NCBI GenBank assembly: GCA_947846985.1 | Contig: CANTUZ010000004.1 | Coordinates: 11,832,927-11,896,926, forward strand | Reading direction: 5' to 3' | Length of the DNA stretch: 64,000 nucleotides | From: Fratercula arctica | Lineage: Eukaryota; Chordata; Aves; Charadriiformes; Alcidae | In this document: positions 42,426 to 53,078 of the stretch, one piece after another | Position numbering within the stretch: the first letter of the stretch is position 1 | How the letters are laid out: the number at the start of each line of letters is the position of its first letter | Translations under genes and position numbers: made by a program | Notes under the pieces: generated by a model | The model's database searches: none | What the model saw: the letters and a program-made list of their open reading frames with translations, nothing else | Told to the model about the DNA's origin: nothing

Positions 42426-42830
42426 CACTGAGCCAGCTCTATCGTGACTAACAGCCGTGGCTGCTTCTTACCAACTTGAACTTCTTCACCCTCAAGGTGT
42501 TTGCAAACTAAATGTTTCTCAGTTTGCTTTGGAACCTTTCTTGTTAGCAAAGTGAGGCTTATAGACCTATAATTCCCCATGGCCTCTCTTCTTTTCTAAG
42601 GTGGTAATTTATCTTTTCCCATCTTCACTCTTCCAGGACCCTCCTTTTGTCCTGTAAAACCTCTGAGAGATAATTGCTAATGGCCCAGACATTATTTCAG
42701 TTAAATGTTTACGTACCGTAGGCAGAATGCCATCAGGCCCTAGCTATTTAAAACCTAACTTAGCCAACATATAACTTGACAGGTCTCTATTTTGCTTGGT
42801 AGCTACCCTTGTTAAAAAGCCTTCTGTTGG
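42426..42830 (-). mobile_element. Old CR1/L3-type LINE fragment, reverse-transcriptase region
   Basis: Read on the minus strand, this stretch encodes broken pieces of a LINE reverse transcriptase. Near 42741-42729 the bases translate to GPDGI, the start of the conserved GPDG block. In the same frame, PLAII follows at about 42685-42670. NYRSISL, the 'GNYRPVSL' block with P replaced by S, lies at 42574-42553 in a shifted frame, so indels separate the blocks. Upstream in element orientation, the + strand text 'taacttagccaacatataac' fits the segment that usually precedes GPDG in amniote CR1/L3-like copies. No catalytic YxDD segment is visible, and frameshifts and stops make this a fossil. It is clearly more diverged than the CR1 tails at 49.9 and 52.7 kb and covers a different part of the element, so it is an independent, older insertion. 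The boundaries are approximate. Confidence 0.85.
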
Positions 42831-45800
42831 GAGACAGTAAGAATACATTTGCATCTCCAATGGCAATGAATGCACTACAAAACAGTGCATTGGAAATCCA
42901 GTAACTTGATTTATATTCTGCCATCTGTGTATATTATTTGATTCTAGGGTTTTGGATAGCTTTGATAAGGTATTGATTCATTATGATGTATTACTTATTT
43001 ACTGACAGCATGATAGCAAATCTTGACTCTGCAAATCCTATCGAAGATCACTGACTGGTTTGGGGTTTTTTTTTAATGTGTCTTTTTTTTCCCCTGCAGT
43101 ACTTGCTGCAGAAAACATTAGGCAGCTTACCGAAGCATAGTAACTCTTTCCCTATGCTGCTGATGTGGTGAAGCTGGGGGAAAACAGACACAGACTTTGT
43201 ACAGGACAGTCAGTAATTAGAAATAAGGAGAACATCTGACTGCAGGTAATATAATCTACAATTGTGAATAACACTCATGTAATCCGAAAGTAGAGCCTTG
43301 ACATTTTCCCAGTCACTTATATTTTGAATTATGAAGTGTTTGTATAAGGATGGTTAAAATGAATGTAATTTTTCACTCGTATGCCTTCCTGTATATATGA
43401 TTCTTAAGGCTTCCTACTTTTCATTCATCTGGACTAAGATGTTTAAAAGTTTTCATTTCAGGCTTGCTTTCTCCATTCTTTAATTAGTCTCTAATTGTTG
43501 TTATAGTATCTCCACCACAGAAAATAAACAATGTGTTTTATGTTTTTTCCGAAAGATCTTCTCTGTACCAGCCTACTGGTTTTTCTTTTGGCATTGAATC
43601 TTTAAGGACATATTGTGTCTGTATTGTTTTCCAGTAGATATTTCAAAATTTCCAGGATAGCTATTAGGAGGTTTTGTTCACATGAATTGCTAATGTTTAA
43701 CTGTTGTCTTTGAAGGCTTTTCAAGCAACCCAAATTGGCCTTGGGGTGTATTACCATGAAAGTAATGGTGAGACTGAGAAAGAATTGTATGTAGGGGAAA
43801 TATTAAAGCAATATCAGAGCTTTGGCCAACTCCCTTTAGGGCAGCATGCCTTAATTCATAGCTATTGAGCAAGCACAGATGTAGCAAAGCAGATTGTTAG
43901 AGACAGGAAAATTTGGAAATTGAAGTTCAAGAAGCTTTGCATATATGGATGACAGGCTATAAAAGCAAAGCCAATTTAAGCATGTTCCATTGCAATGGTT
44001 TCTTTCTACCTTGCTGAGAAGTAGAAGAGACTGTAATAAAGGAAGAAAGGTCACTGAGAGAGCAGTTTTGTACTGACTCTAATGTGAAGAACACAGATCT
44101 TTACGAGAATTCAAGCCTCTGACTCTCTGTTTCTCACACACTAGATCATCTGGAAGGAACAGAATAAATAACCAACAGGGAAAGGTTAATAATAGGTTTC
44201 AAACCCCCATCAAGTCAAAATCAAAGTTGAGCAAAGTAGACATGAAAAACAGAGATAAAGGCAAGCATATTCAGGAACTGGTACAATAGTAGTGTATTAT
44301 TGAAGCTGATTCAGATAAGAAAATACCAACTTTATTGCTATCTGAAATACATATGTTCACTCCAGGGTTGTTTTATCATTCAAAAAACTATAAACATACA
44401 AAACCAAAGCATGTCTATGGACATTTGCAGTCAAAGGATGATTCCTTGATATTAATGCATTAATCTATACTAGGTAACATAATGTTCCATGATCACATAA
44501 TGAAAGAGTATTTAGAAGAGGCACAGGGAAAAGGGCAGCATACAACCAGCTGATAGAACCTTAAATGAGGAAAAATTCTCTGCTGGCAGAAATTGGCACT
44601 ATGCCTGGTACATCAATGAAGCCGAATCAATCTATAGAGAACTTGATCTTGAATAAGCCAATTTTAATTCTGCTAAAAAGACTGTGAGGCTTAACAGCCT
44701 TCTACATATTTTATTCACAAATGAAAAACAGCAGAAATCTGGAATAAACGGAGTAAACTATGTCAGCACAATCAAAAATATTACAGAAATCTCCAAAGTA
44801 AATTCTAAAGGTCCTACGTTATTAATTTTAATACAATGAATATACACAAAGATCCACCACTTATAACATGGCAGTGCCTCAGGCTTAGAAGACATTTGGA
44901 GTTCTGAATTTCATGGCAAAGAGTAGAAAATTCACGGATAGTTTTGAAACTTATTGAAACATCAATTTCAGTTTTGAGAAACCGAATAAAAAGTTCTTTC
45001 TGAAAAGATTATTTTACTTTTTTTTTTTTTTTAAACACATTTTCCACTGTGGGGAAAAAACCCCAACCACGTTCTGTGGCTAAATTCTAAATTGTGAATA
45101 ATCATGCCTTTTCCCACCTTGACTAATACATAGAATTAAAATAAGTCTTTCTGTCTTCTCAGGCCATTGCATAGCTCTTATACTCAAGCAAATATGGTTA
45201 GACTGTCTGCTTTCTAATGATTTTTGCTAGGCAGTCCCGTTGGTTTCACGAGCAAATGAAGAATGGGAATGAAAAAGGGATATGGAGAAAAAGGAGCAAA
45301 GAAAGGAAGGAATATCAAGGAAATTAAGAGCTACAGGGATTCAAATATGTGTGGAAGACTACCATGAGACACAGACATGGCTCAGACACCCCTATAGGTA
45401 GGACGGTATCTGCCACTATAATATAATAAGTTACAAGGGCATGAGCAAAGTACACAGGTTCTGGAAAGAAAGGAAAGCCAGACAATCCATGCCCATATAA
45501 CCTTCTGCAGGAGGAACTCAAACATAATGCCCAAAGAGGTCACAGAACAACCACAACAGGATCTCAGAAGCAGCAAAGAGTGCAACAGCCATTCTTTCTA
45601 TTCTTTTTTCATGAAGAAGATAACTTCCAATGTACTAATTTCATCCACTGATTTCCAATCCCTTTCATTTCTTACTTTCTAAAACAAATCTAAACAAAAT
45701 TCCCTGATTACACCATCTTTTAATTGACCTTCAGAATCGAGTCTGCCTCCCTTTTAAGATTTCCCTTCAATATTTATTTTTTTCAGCAAACTGGAATGTA

Positions 45801-48800
45801 TAACAAATCTTCATTTACTTTCCACAAATGAACCAAAAAATGTAGGTCTGCAAGGCACAATTACTGTAGTATTATCCTTTGCTCATACAGAAAAGTATCC
45901 AAACTATAACTCCAACTCGTACCAGCATTATAACCCTGTCATCTTTTTCTTTTATGGTTGTTTTAAAATGAAGACAGAAAGAACATCATCTGAAATCTTT
46001 ATTGACTATTGTCTTCATATTACCAGGTGCCCAAATTATTTATTTGTAAGAAAAATTACATGAGATTTTAGAGTAAGCAGAAAAAATTCCAAAAACCTCC
46101 CCAGAAAGCGGAGGCTGACCTTTCAAGTACTGGAATAACAACAGTAATACAGTAACGGAGAGTAAAGATCACTATAGTACTGCTACTCATTGAAAACTTA
46201 TTTCCTTATTGAAAACTTTAATGAGCAAAATTCTATGGTCAGTGACAGGGTTGAGGTCAGATTGGCCATACAATCTCTTACGGATCATTACTGAAATTTT
46301 GTTCCATACTGCTGTTCATTACATAGCAGCAGCCCTTTCAAGGAGGCTTTCAATTTATATGTTGAGCACTATAAAACAACCCTTGCAACCTAATGAGTTC
46401 TCCCCTCTAAGAGGAGCTACTGGATTATAGACACCCATTTTGTTACTTACGGCACGAATACGTGAACAAGTGTGGCATGTATAGTGCCTAGTGAAAGGTA
46501 GCGAAACTGAGACAACAAATACAGCTGTACAGAGACACACAGAACAGTCAGGTTTTAAAAAGTCAATTTAAAAATAAAACTCCCTAGTGCTAATATCTGA
46601 TATGCAAATTAATTATATCCATGCTCAAATTAGCGATCTATAAAGATTTCATAGCTCATTATCACCCACAGTCCTTGTTACCCATGGCAAATGTAACGTT
46701 TCTCATAATAGATGAGAAGGACATCTTATTTGAACATAGTTTAGCCAGATCTTACCTTCAATTTTTAATTTTTTTTTTTAAATTCCATACATTATTTTCT
46801 ATCTCTAAAACATTCTAACCTTGCCACATCTTATACCTAAATAATAGAGATTTACTCTTAACCAAATATAAATACAGTCGCATCAGTAAACAAAAGATCA
46901 TCACAACATCTCTATTAACTTCTACCCAGAATTATTTTTATATTAAAAATGCTGTCTTTTCAATGATTGTGCCAATGGACCTTATATTGATTCACACAAA
47001 AACACAGGCATATTTTTCTCCAGCTTCACATGGGTCATAGTGGCATCTGACAATAGACTTACCAAATCCCTGTCAAAATGCAAAGTTTCGACTTTACATA
47101 AGAAATGTCAGAAAAACCATATTTATATCTTCTATCTAAGCTAGTCCAGAGAAGAAATATATATTGTGGAAGACCACTACTGCGTTTCTGTTTTTATACC
47201 AGACAGATAAGTCTAATTCAGTAATTGGAGAAAACAGTCAAATAGAACAACATAGGAAGTCACCTGAGACACTGACCAGGATCATATCCACCAATGTAAT
47301 ATGAAAAACTAATTCTAGTTGTATGTATTCTGCTTTCAGTTGCACTGCACTGGACCACATCAATATATTTCAATATTCAATGTCTCTAATTTGTTTGTGC
47401 AAGGCCTAGTTTGTCTTCATTTAGAGAAACTCCTTTTAATCACAAAAAATTGCTGACACTACCCGTAGTTTCACAATTCCGCAGAAACCATATGTCAGTA
47501 GAAAATCATTTATAACTTAATTAACCTAAATTTCAGGATCACTCAGCTGGGTTTAGTTGAATCAGGTGAAAAAATACTGTATATATTCTTTGTAAATGAG
47601 GATGATAAATCTCCATAAAATGTAGAGATCATCTTACCTTACTTTAAAACGTCTTAAGATCATAAAGCATTGACTACTCTATCACAGCAATGATTAATTG
47701 CATCTGGATTTTTAAGGGGATTCTACCTGTTATTGAATTAAGTGCTATCAGGGTTTATTCAAAATTAGTTTTAGGATATTCATTTAATAATTCTAAAATG
47801 CATATGTTCAGAATGCTAGCTTGGGGATTAAATTTAAGAAAATTAAAATGAATCGCTATTATTAAGAAACTTTACTGGAAGAGTATCGACGGGGAGATTT
47901 TGTACAAACTTTGACTCCACAGAGTGGGCAAAGTTACCTCTCAGATTTTTATTACTAGAAGTCTTTTACCTTACGGTATCAGAAAAGATATTATAATAGA
48001 TTTATGATACTTTAGCAAATTAGGTCTATGTTTCTGAGGCAAATATTCCCAATCTGGAGCCACTAGTGCGAAAATAAGAATCAATGCTTTGTCAAACTGG
48101 AAGTTAGGAGTTTGTTTACCGTTAAATGGTCTTGTCAGAGTATCTGTATTATGTGTTTAGTTGCTGGGATTGAAGAGAACCTTTCAGCCTCTCTCTAATT
48201 GCTTGAATGGAAATATTAATTAGAAACTCCACAAAATAAATCAATAAGGAAGATTAAATCACTTTGTCTTATTGAACTTGCTTTGGTGAATGGAAACTGT
48301 TTTTCTTTCACATTATCCAGAAAGTGTCAGAGAAAGTAATGAAACTGAACTGATCATGGAGCCGTACCTTCTACTATATAAGCAATCTATCAGGTGCAAA
48401 ATAATTTAGCCCATTGTCTAATGTATGCATACATCTAGATAAGAACACCTGAGCTACTACTGCAACTCTGCTTGAAATTACATTTCAATAAATTATGCCA
48501 CCAAATGGCTCAAGACCACACCGTATTTCTGCAAGATGTTCAAACTTGCTACTATCTCTGGTTCATGCATTTCAGATTACATGTTTATACTATATACATG
48601 CCAAAGCCTTTCAGCATTTCTGCATACAGAAGGCAATGTTCCTCCCTCCCCCTCCACCCACATCAGCACAGAATTTTCTGTGCGGGTCACCAGTGATGGG
48701 CAACTGTGGCAGAAACTCTGCACTGTTGTACTTGCTTCTGGAACACACAAAGGTAAAGAGTTGAATATGTCCTCAGAGTCTACTGGGTGACTCTACCCGC

Positions 48801-49186
48801 ACAGATCAGCCTTGCAGAGATGTTTTTTTACAAACACAATTTCAACACTGTCCTTAGAGATGTTGCTCCAATAGAAGAAAAAAAACGTACACTGTTTCGA
48901 GAACACACCATCACCCATGCACCCAAGAGGATTTGCAGAACTTATGGTTGCAAAAGCATGACGTGTGATACCAGTTTATGTCGTAAGATTTTCCTTATCG
49001 GATGAGCGAACTAGCTCATTGCTAAGCCACAACAACATAAACAAAACATGAGCAATGGGAAAGTCTGGGGTCAAAACTGAATTTTAGTTAATGTAACAGG
49101 ATAGACAGAGCTTAAATGTGTAAAGATATTACGTTACTTCCACTCAATGATAGGCACTGAATTTTTCTCTAGGATACTATTTGATT
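42831..49186. other. Unique AT-rich non-coding DNA
   Basis: No gene or identifiable transposon is visible. The 14-bp palindrome ATTAATGCATTAAT occurs at 44451-44464, and a near-tandem TTATTGAAAACTT pair lies close to 46200. The stretch around 48.18-48.26 kb carries several TAAT cores (CTAATTGC, ATTAATTAG) and would be a reasonable place to test for a conserved non-coding element. Small overlapping frames at 48472-48790 in all three + frames are composition effects. Confidence 0.65.
45018..45032 (+). repeat. (T)15 homopolymer followed by A6C4
   Basis: Fifteen T are followed about 20 bp later by GGGGAAAAAACCCC (45051-45064). The latter has complementary GGGG and CCCC arms around A6. It belongs to the simple-sequence group described for the window. 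Confidence 0.85.
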
Positions 49187-49209
49187 AAAAAAAAAAAAAA
49201 AAAAAAAAA
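49187..49209 (+). repeat. (A)23 homopolymer
   Basis: A run of 23 A follows TTGATT and precedes GAAAAGC. It could be the tail of an old retroposed sequence, but nothing upstream resembles a transcript and no flanking duplication is obvious, so it is listed as a simple repeat. Confidence 0.9.
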
Positions 49210-49729
49210 GAAAAGCATAAGACTAGCAGCCTTATAACTACTACAGAGTATTCGAGTGTGAAATGAAAATAAAATAGGTAAGACTACCCAGATTGGGGTT
49301 AAAAGAGCTCTGACTTCTAAGTTTTACGTTCAGGGCTTTCTTCAATACTGACAATGGGTTCTGTGGAGCGTCTCCCTCTATCTACCAAGCAGGCCATTGA
49401 GAAAAATTAAAGTTTTTCCCTCCTCTCTCTTTATTTCCATTCTGAAAGCTAACATCTTACTTTATCATTAACCTTTCTATTCCCCCATATCTTCCTAGCC
49501 TGTACTTATGTTTTCTGATATCCTGTAGCTGGCTTAAGTGTTGCTGAGGAGACTGCCTTCCATAAGAGGGGCTAAGCTGATTTACCTTTGTGCTTGCTTC
49601 CTTTCTCCAGCGTTCTTTTCTCACCACAGACACCATGTCCTGTTGAAGTCTGTCAGCTGAACCAAGGCCCAGGGCCAAATTTTGGGAATGACTGTAGGCT
49701 GTCTTAGCAGTGCATTCCACCTTTGTTCA

Positions 49730-49745
49730 TTTTTTTTTTTTTTTT
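49730..49745 (+). repeat. (T)16 homopolymer
   Basis: Sixteen T lie about 130 bp upstream of the CR1 tail that begins at 49873. They are unrelated to that element's own end, because CR1 does not use a poly(A) tail and its terminus is at 50037. Confidence 0.9.
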
Positions 49746-49872
49746 CCTGAATAACCTGTGCAATGTTTGCATTTGCTGTTCCAGATATCTACTAGTAATT
49801 TAGATAAATGTATCTTACATAATTGGATCTTCTGAGGCTACCCCTGCTTTATGCCATTTCATCAGATTGTAT

Positions 49873-50037
49873 ACTAGGAAAAATTTTTTCACTGGGATGG
49901 TGGTCAAGCACTGGAATGAGCTCCCCAGGGTGGTCATGGCCCCAGTCCTCGAGTGTTTGGACAACACTGGAATCAAGAATCATAATCAGTGATCCTCACG
50001 GGTCCCTTCCAAGTCAGGATATTCCATGATTCTATAG
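49873..50037 (+). mobile_element. CR1 LINE, 5'-truncated 3' end
   Basis: This is a non-LTR retrotransposon tail. The sequence runs through the familiar avian CR1 3' untranslated module: 'aggaaaaattttttcactg', then 'ggtggtcaagcactggaatg', 'agctccccagggtggt', and 'gatcctcacgggtcccttcc'. It ends in two 8-bp units, ATTCCATG and ATTCTATA (50021-50036), which are degenerate copies of the ATTCTATG repeat that CR1 uses in place of poly(A). Only about 165 bp remain. The element lacks its ORFs, so it is a dead, 5'-truncated copy, as most CR1 insertions are. The stretch between 'gtttggacaac' and 'gatcctcacggg' seems shorter than the consensus I remember, which suggests a small internal deletion. No target-site duplication is evident, which is usual for CR1. 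The wording resembles the subfamily carrying 'gggtcccttccaactcag', but I cannot assign a subfamily reliably. Confidence 0.93.
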
Positions 50038-52720
50038 TCACAAATTTATACAAGAAGCAGATAACAACTCCTCCCTTCCTCCTTTTAGGTGAATCAGATA
50101 CAAAACAGATGTACTGGAATAATTTATAAGGTTTGAGCTCCAAGTGAATGCAGAAAAGATGTTTGCTATGTCAGCTGATACTGTCAACATCACAGTATAC
50201 TGGTTTAAATAATTTTTAAATAATTTCATTTCAGGTATTCACCCCTACCATATTAAATTCCACTCTGACGGATATCATTGGACAAGTTCCCATGTTACAA
50301 GGCTATAGAGAGAGCAATGTCCCCCTTCCAATGGAGTTTTAGATGTTCTTAACATGTTTCAGGGAACACTGTTTAGCCTGCAGCAGCTGAAACTTCAAGT
50401 TGGAAAGAAGAGATTATTACTTATTTATTAGATCATTAATACCTTACAGCACATCGTTCTACTTCAAAAGAAAAAAAATACAATTTAACAATTTTTTTTA
50501 TGTTCAATTACAACTATATTTCTTAGATTGCTTTTTCAGTCTTAGTCCATCATACATGCAAAAGAAATGCACTTTTCTATTTTGCTTAACTTTTTTTTTT
50601 TTCCTCCCAGAAAATACAGTTATCTCTATTATTTCTTTGGAAGAAAGTCATCATTGTCATTAAGACTTTCTTCTTGCTTGAGTAGAGGGACTCAAATCTG
50701 GACTGCAGAGGATTCATTGGGATTTTATATTATCTCTTCCAGCTCTCATATTACTTTCAAAAATGTTATCTCTGTCATTTAAGTCTGACAGTTTAAATAG
50801 ACTGTTTCTTTCTGGTCCAGAGTTTCCATGTATCTTATGTGAAATATACAGATACTGATCCTCTTCCGTGTATATATTTTTTTTTACCAACCTACTATCT
50901 GTAACTCTAATCAATGTTCATTTCCCCATATCTGTAAGTACAAATATTTAATTTTGCCAGCAGATATCGGTTTTGTGGCATGGAATCTTATTTTCTCTTA
51001 GCAGGACAGGATGTCAGGAATTTTTAAAAATATGTTTAGTATTATACTGCTTCTTTTACTTAGGACACATTTATTCTGTTCATTTATGCTCCCTTCACAC
51101 TGAACAGCAATTGGTTCAGTTGTATGCATTGCAGATCTTGCAATGTCATTCAAATGACTCTTATTTATCTCTTTTAGCTGTGGAAGATGAAATATTTTAT
51201 TTATAAATACATACACACTTATATAATTTTAACGTGCTAAATGTTAAACTTAACACAATCAGCGTTAAATAGAACTATTCTGGTTTGGGAGTTCTGAAGA
51301 TTGACGTTGAGAGCCTTACCAAATGACCTGTCAGAACTCCCTGGTCTTTTAGTTGAAGTTCCAGTGAGCCTTCCTTCTCTCTATAATACTGTTCAATTCA
51401 TATATCCTTGTCAAACAAGAAGGTGGTTATCACAGTATTTCATACTGAATGAGGAACTTGCTTGTGATATGAAAATTAGATGCACAGATAATACATGCAT
51501 GTTTCGAGTAAACATACAGTGCTCACTGCAATAATATAACAAGTATTGCAAAAAAAAAAAAAAAAACACATAAAGAAACAAACAAACAAACAAAGCCTAA
51601 TTTTAACATTTGGATTCCCTAACTGGGAAAAGTGGTGCTTTACCTGTTCCGTAGTCATACTGTCCTCAAATTTATTCCTTATAGACCCCTTAATCACTTC
51701 TTCAGGAAAGAGACCTGGTTAGAAAGGAATGTTCAAATACGCCATATAACATCTCTCTAAAAGCGTATAAGTGCTAGCAGGACCAAAAGAAAGCCATATA
51801 CACCTCTCGGTTACTGTGGAGCTTTTGCTTCTGTTTCCAGATAGGAGAGGAGGAGGAAACTGTATACCCCTTGCTGCTTATCCAAGTAAGCACCAGAGAT
51901 ACAGCCAAGTAAAACTTTTAGCAGATCAAAGGAAGTCTTGGGGGCTGGGGGCACAGGGAGGATGATGGATTCTCCAGGTAGTGCTCTCCATATCAGCTGG
52001 AAAGGCCTTGATCAGAGCTGATGCAGTCAGCTGGCAAACACTTGGTTGCAGAGCTGGTGTCATCAACAAGAATTTGGCTTCCTCAATTGTGGTATCTCAT
52101 TTGAGGATAACAAAGGACCACTAGGAAGGAGAGGAAGTAACCTGAACAATTCATATCTGTCTACAGGAACAGGCTTGTAAACCTAGACTCACCAGGGGGG
52201 TGAGGATCTGCAGCAGAAAAACTCAGATGATTCATTCAGAAGATTTCTTCAACTGTGTGCTAATGTGGAATTTTTCTTATGATCTGCATGATAGTTAACA
52301 TGTACATCATTCTGCTTGCTGAAAGAATAGCTCTGTGAGGAGTTATCAGAATATTTTCCTTATATCCTCTTAGTGAGATAAATCTCACTATTCACCATCC
52401 ATTTCAATGACCCCAGTTTCTTAGAATTGTATTGCTCCACCTTTTTTTAATCTTTAAATATTCCTAAAATCTCTAATCATATTAAGTGTAGCAGTTTCTG
52501 AACAGCACAATAGTTGCCCTTCAGAAGAGAGTCAGTTTCAGTTTAGATAGAGGAAACAGATTAGATGAAATGAAGTTACAAGAAGATCGTCAATACTGCT
52601 CCCTATATTTACTAACAAAAACTTAAATACTGAAGTTACTAAGCTGAAATTATTTTCTAAAAGAAGATACAATTCAAGCACAATCGGTTTGCCTTGTAAG
52701 CAAAAGAGAAAACAGGTAGA
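50038..52720. other. Unique non-coding DNA between two CR1 tails
   Basis: This spacer between the + and - strand CR1 remnants contains only the A17/(AAAC)n repeat at 51550-51594 and short frames on both strands. Many of these are rich in phenylalanine or leucine because of T-runs. The two CR1 copies face each other (3' ends inward), but they come from different parts of the family and do not form a long inverted repeat. Confidence 0.65.
51550..51594 (+). repeat. A17 run plus (AAAC)n
   Basis: A run of 17 A (51550-51566) is followed by CACATAAAG and then by four AAAC units running into AAAG. This is a compound A-rich simple repeat of the sort scattered through bird introns and intergenic DNA. 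Confidence 0.9.
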
Positions 52721-53078
52721 ACCATAGATTAGTTTGGGTTGGAAGGGACCTTTAAAAGTCATCTAAATCCAATCCTCCTGCAATGAGCAAGGGTATCTTC
52801 AACTAGATCAGATTGCTCAAAATCCCATCCAACCTGACCTTGAATGTTTCCCAAGATGGGGCATCTCCCACCTCTCTGGGCAACCTGTTCCAGTGTTTCA
52901 CCACCCTCATTGTAAAAAAAATTCTTCCTTATATCTCATATAAATCTACCCTCTTTTAGTTTAAAGCCATTACCCCTTGTCCTATCACAACAGGCTCTGC
53001 TAAAAACTCTGTCCCCATCTTTCTTATACTTTCTTATACTTTAAGTACTGAAAGGCTGCACAAAGGTGTCCCTGGAAG
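52721..53078 (-). mobile_element. CR1 LINE, 5'-truncated 3' end
   Basis: This is a second CR1 tail, inverted relative to the window. On the + strand it begins with the reverse complement of the CR1 terminus ('accatagattag', then 'tttgggttggaagggacc'). It continues through 'gcatctcccacctctctggg', 'caacctgttccagtgtttca', 'attcttccttatatct', 'ccattaccccttgtcctatc' and 'tttaagtactgaaaggctgc', and similarity fades after 'gtccctggaag'. About 360 bp remain, all from the non-coding 3' end plus a little upstream sequence, and no ORF survives. The 8-bp terminal repeat is reduced to one or two degenerate units. A short local duplication ('ttcttatact' twice, near 53021-53040) interrupts the otherwise collinear match. 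The call is firm because many blocks match the family in the correct order. Confidence 0.96.

Noticed and set aside
49187..49209. Poly(A) tail of a processed pseudogene
   Set aside because: No transcript-like sequence or polyadenylation signal lies directly upstream, and there are no flanking direct repeats.
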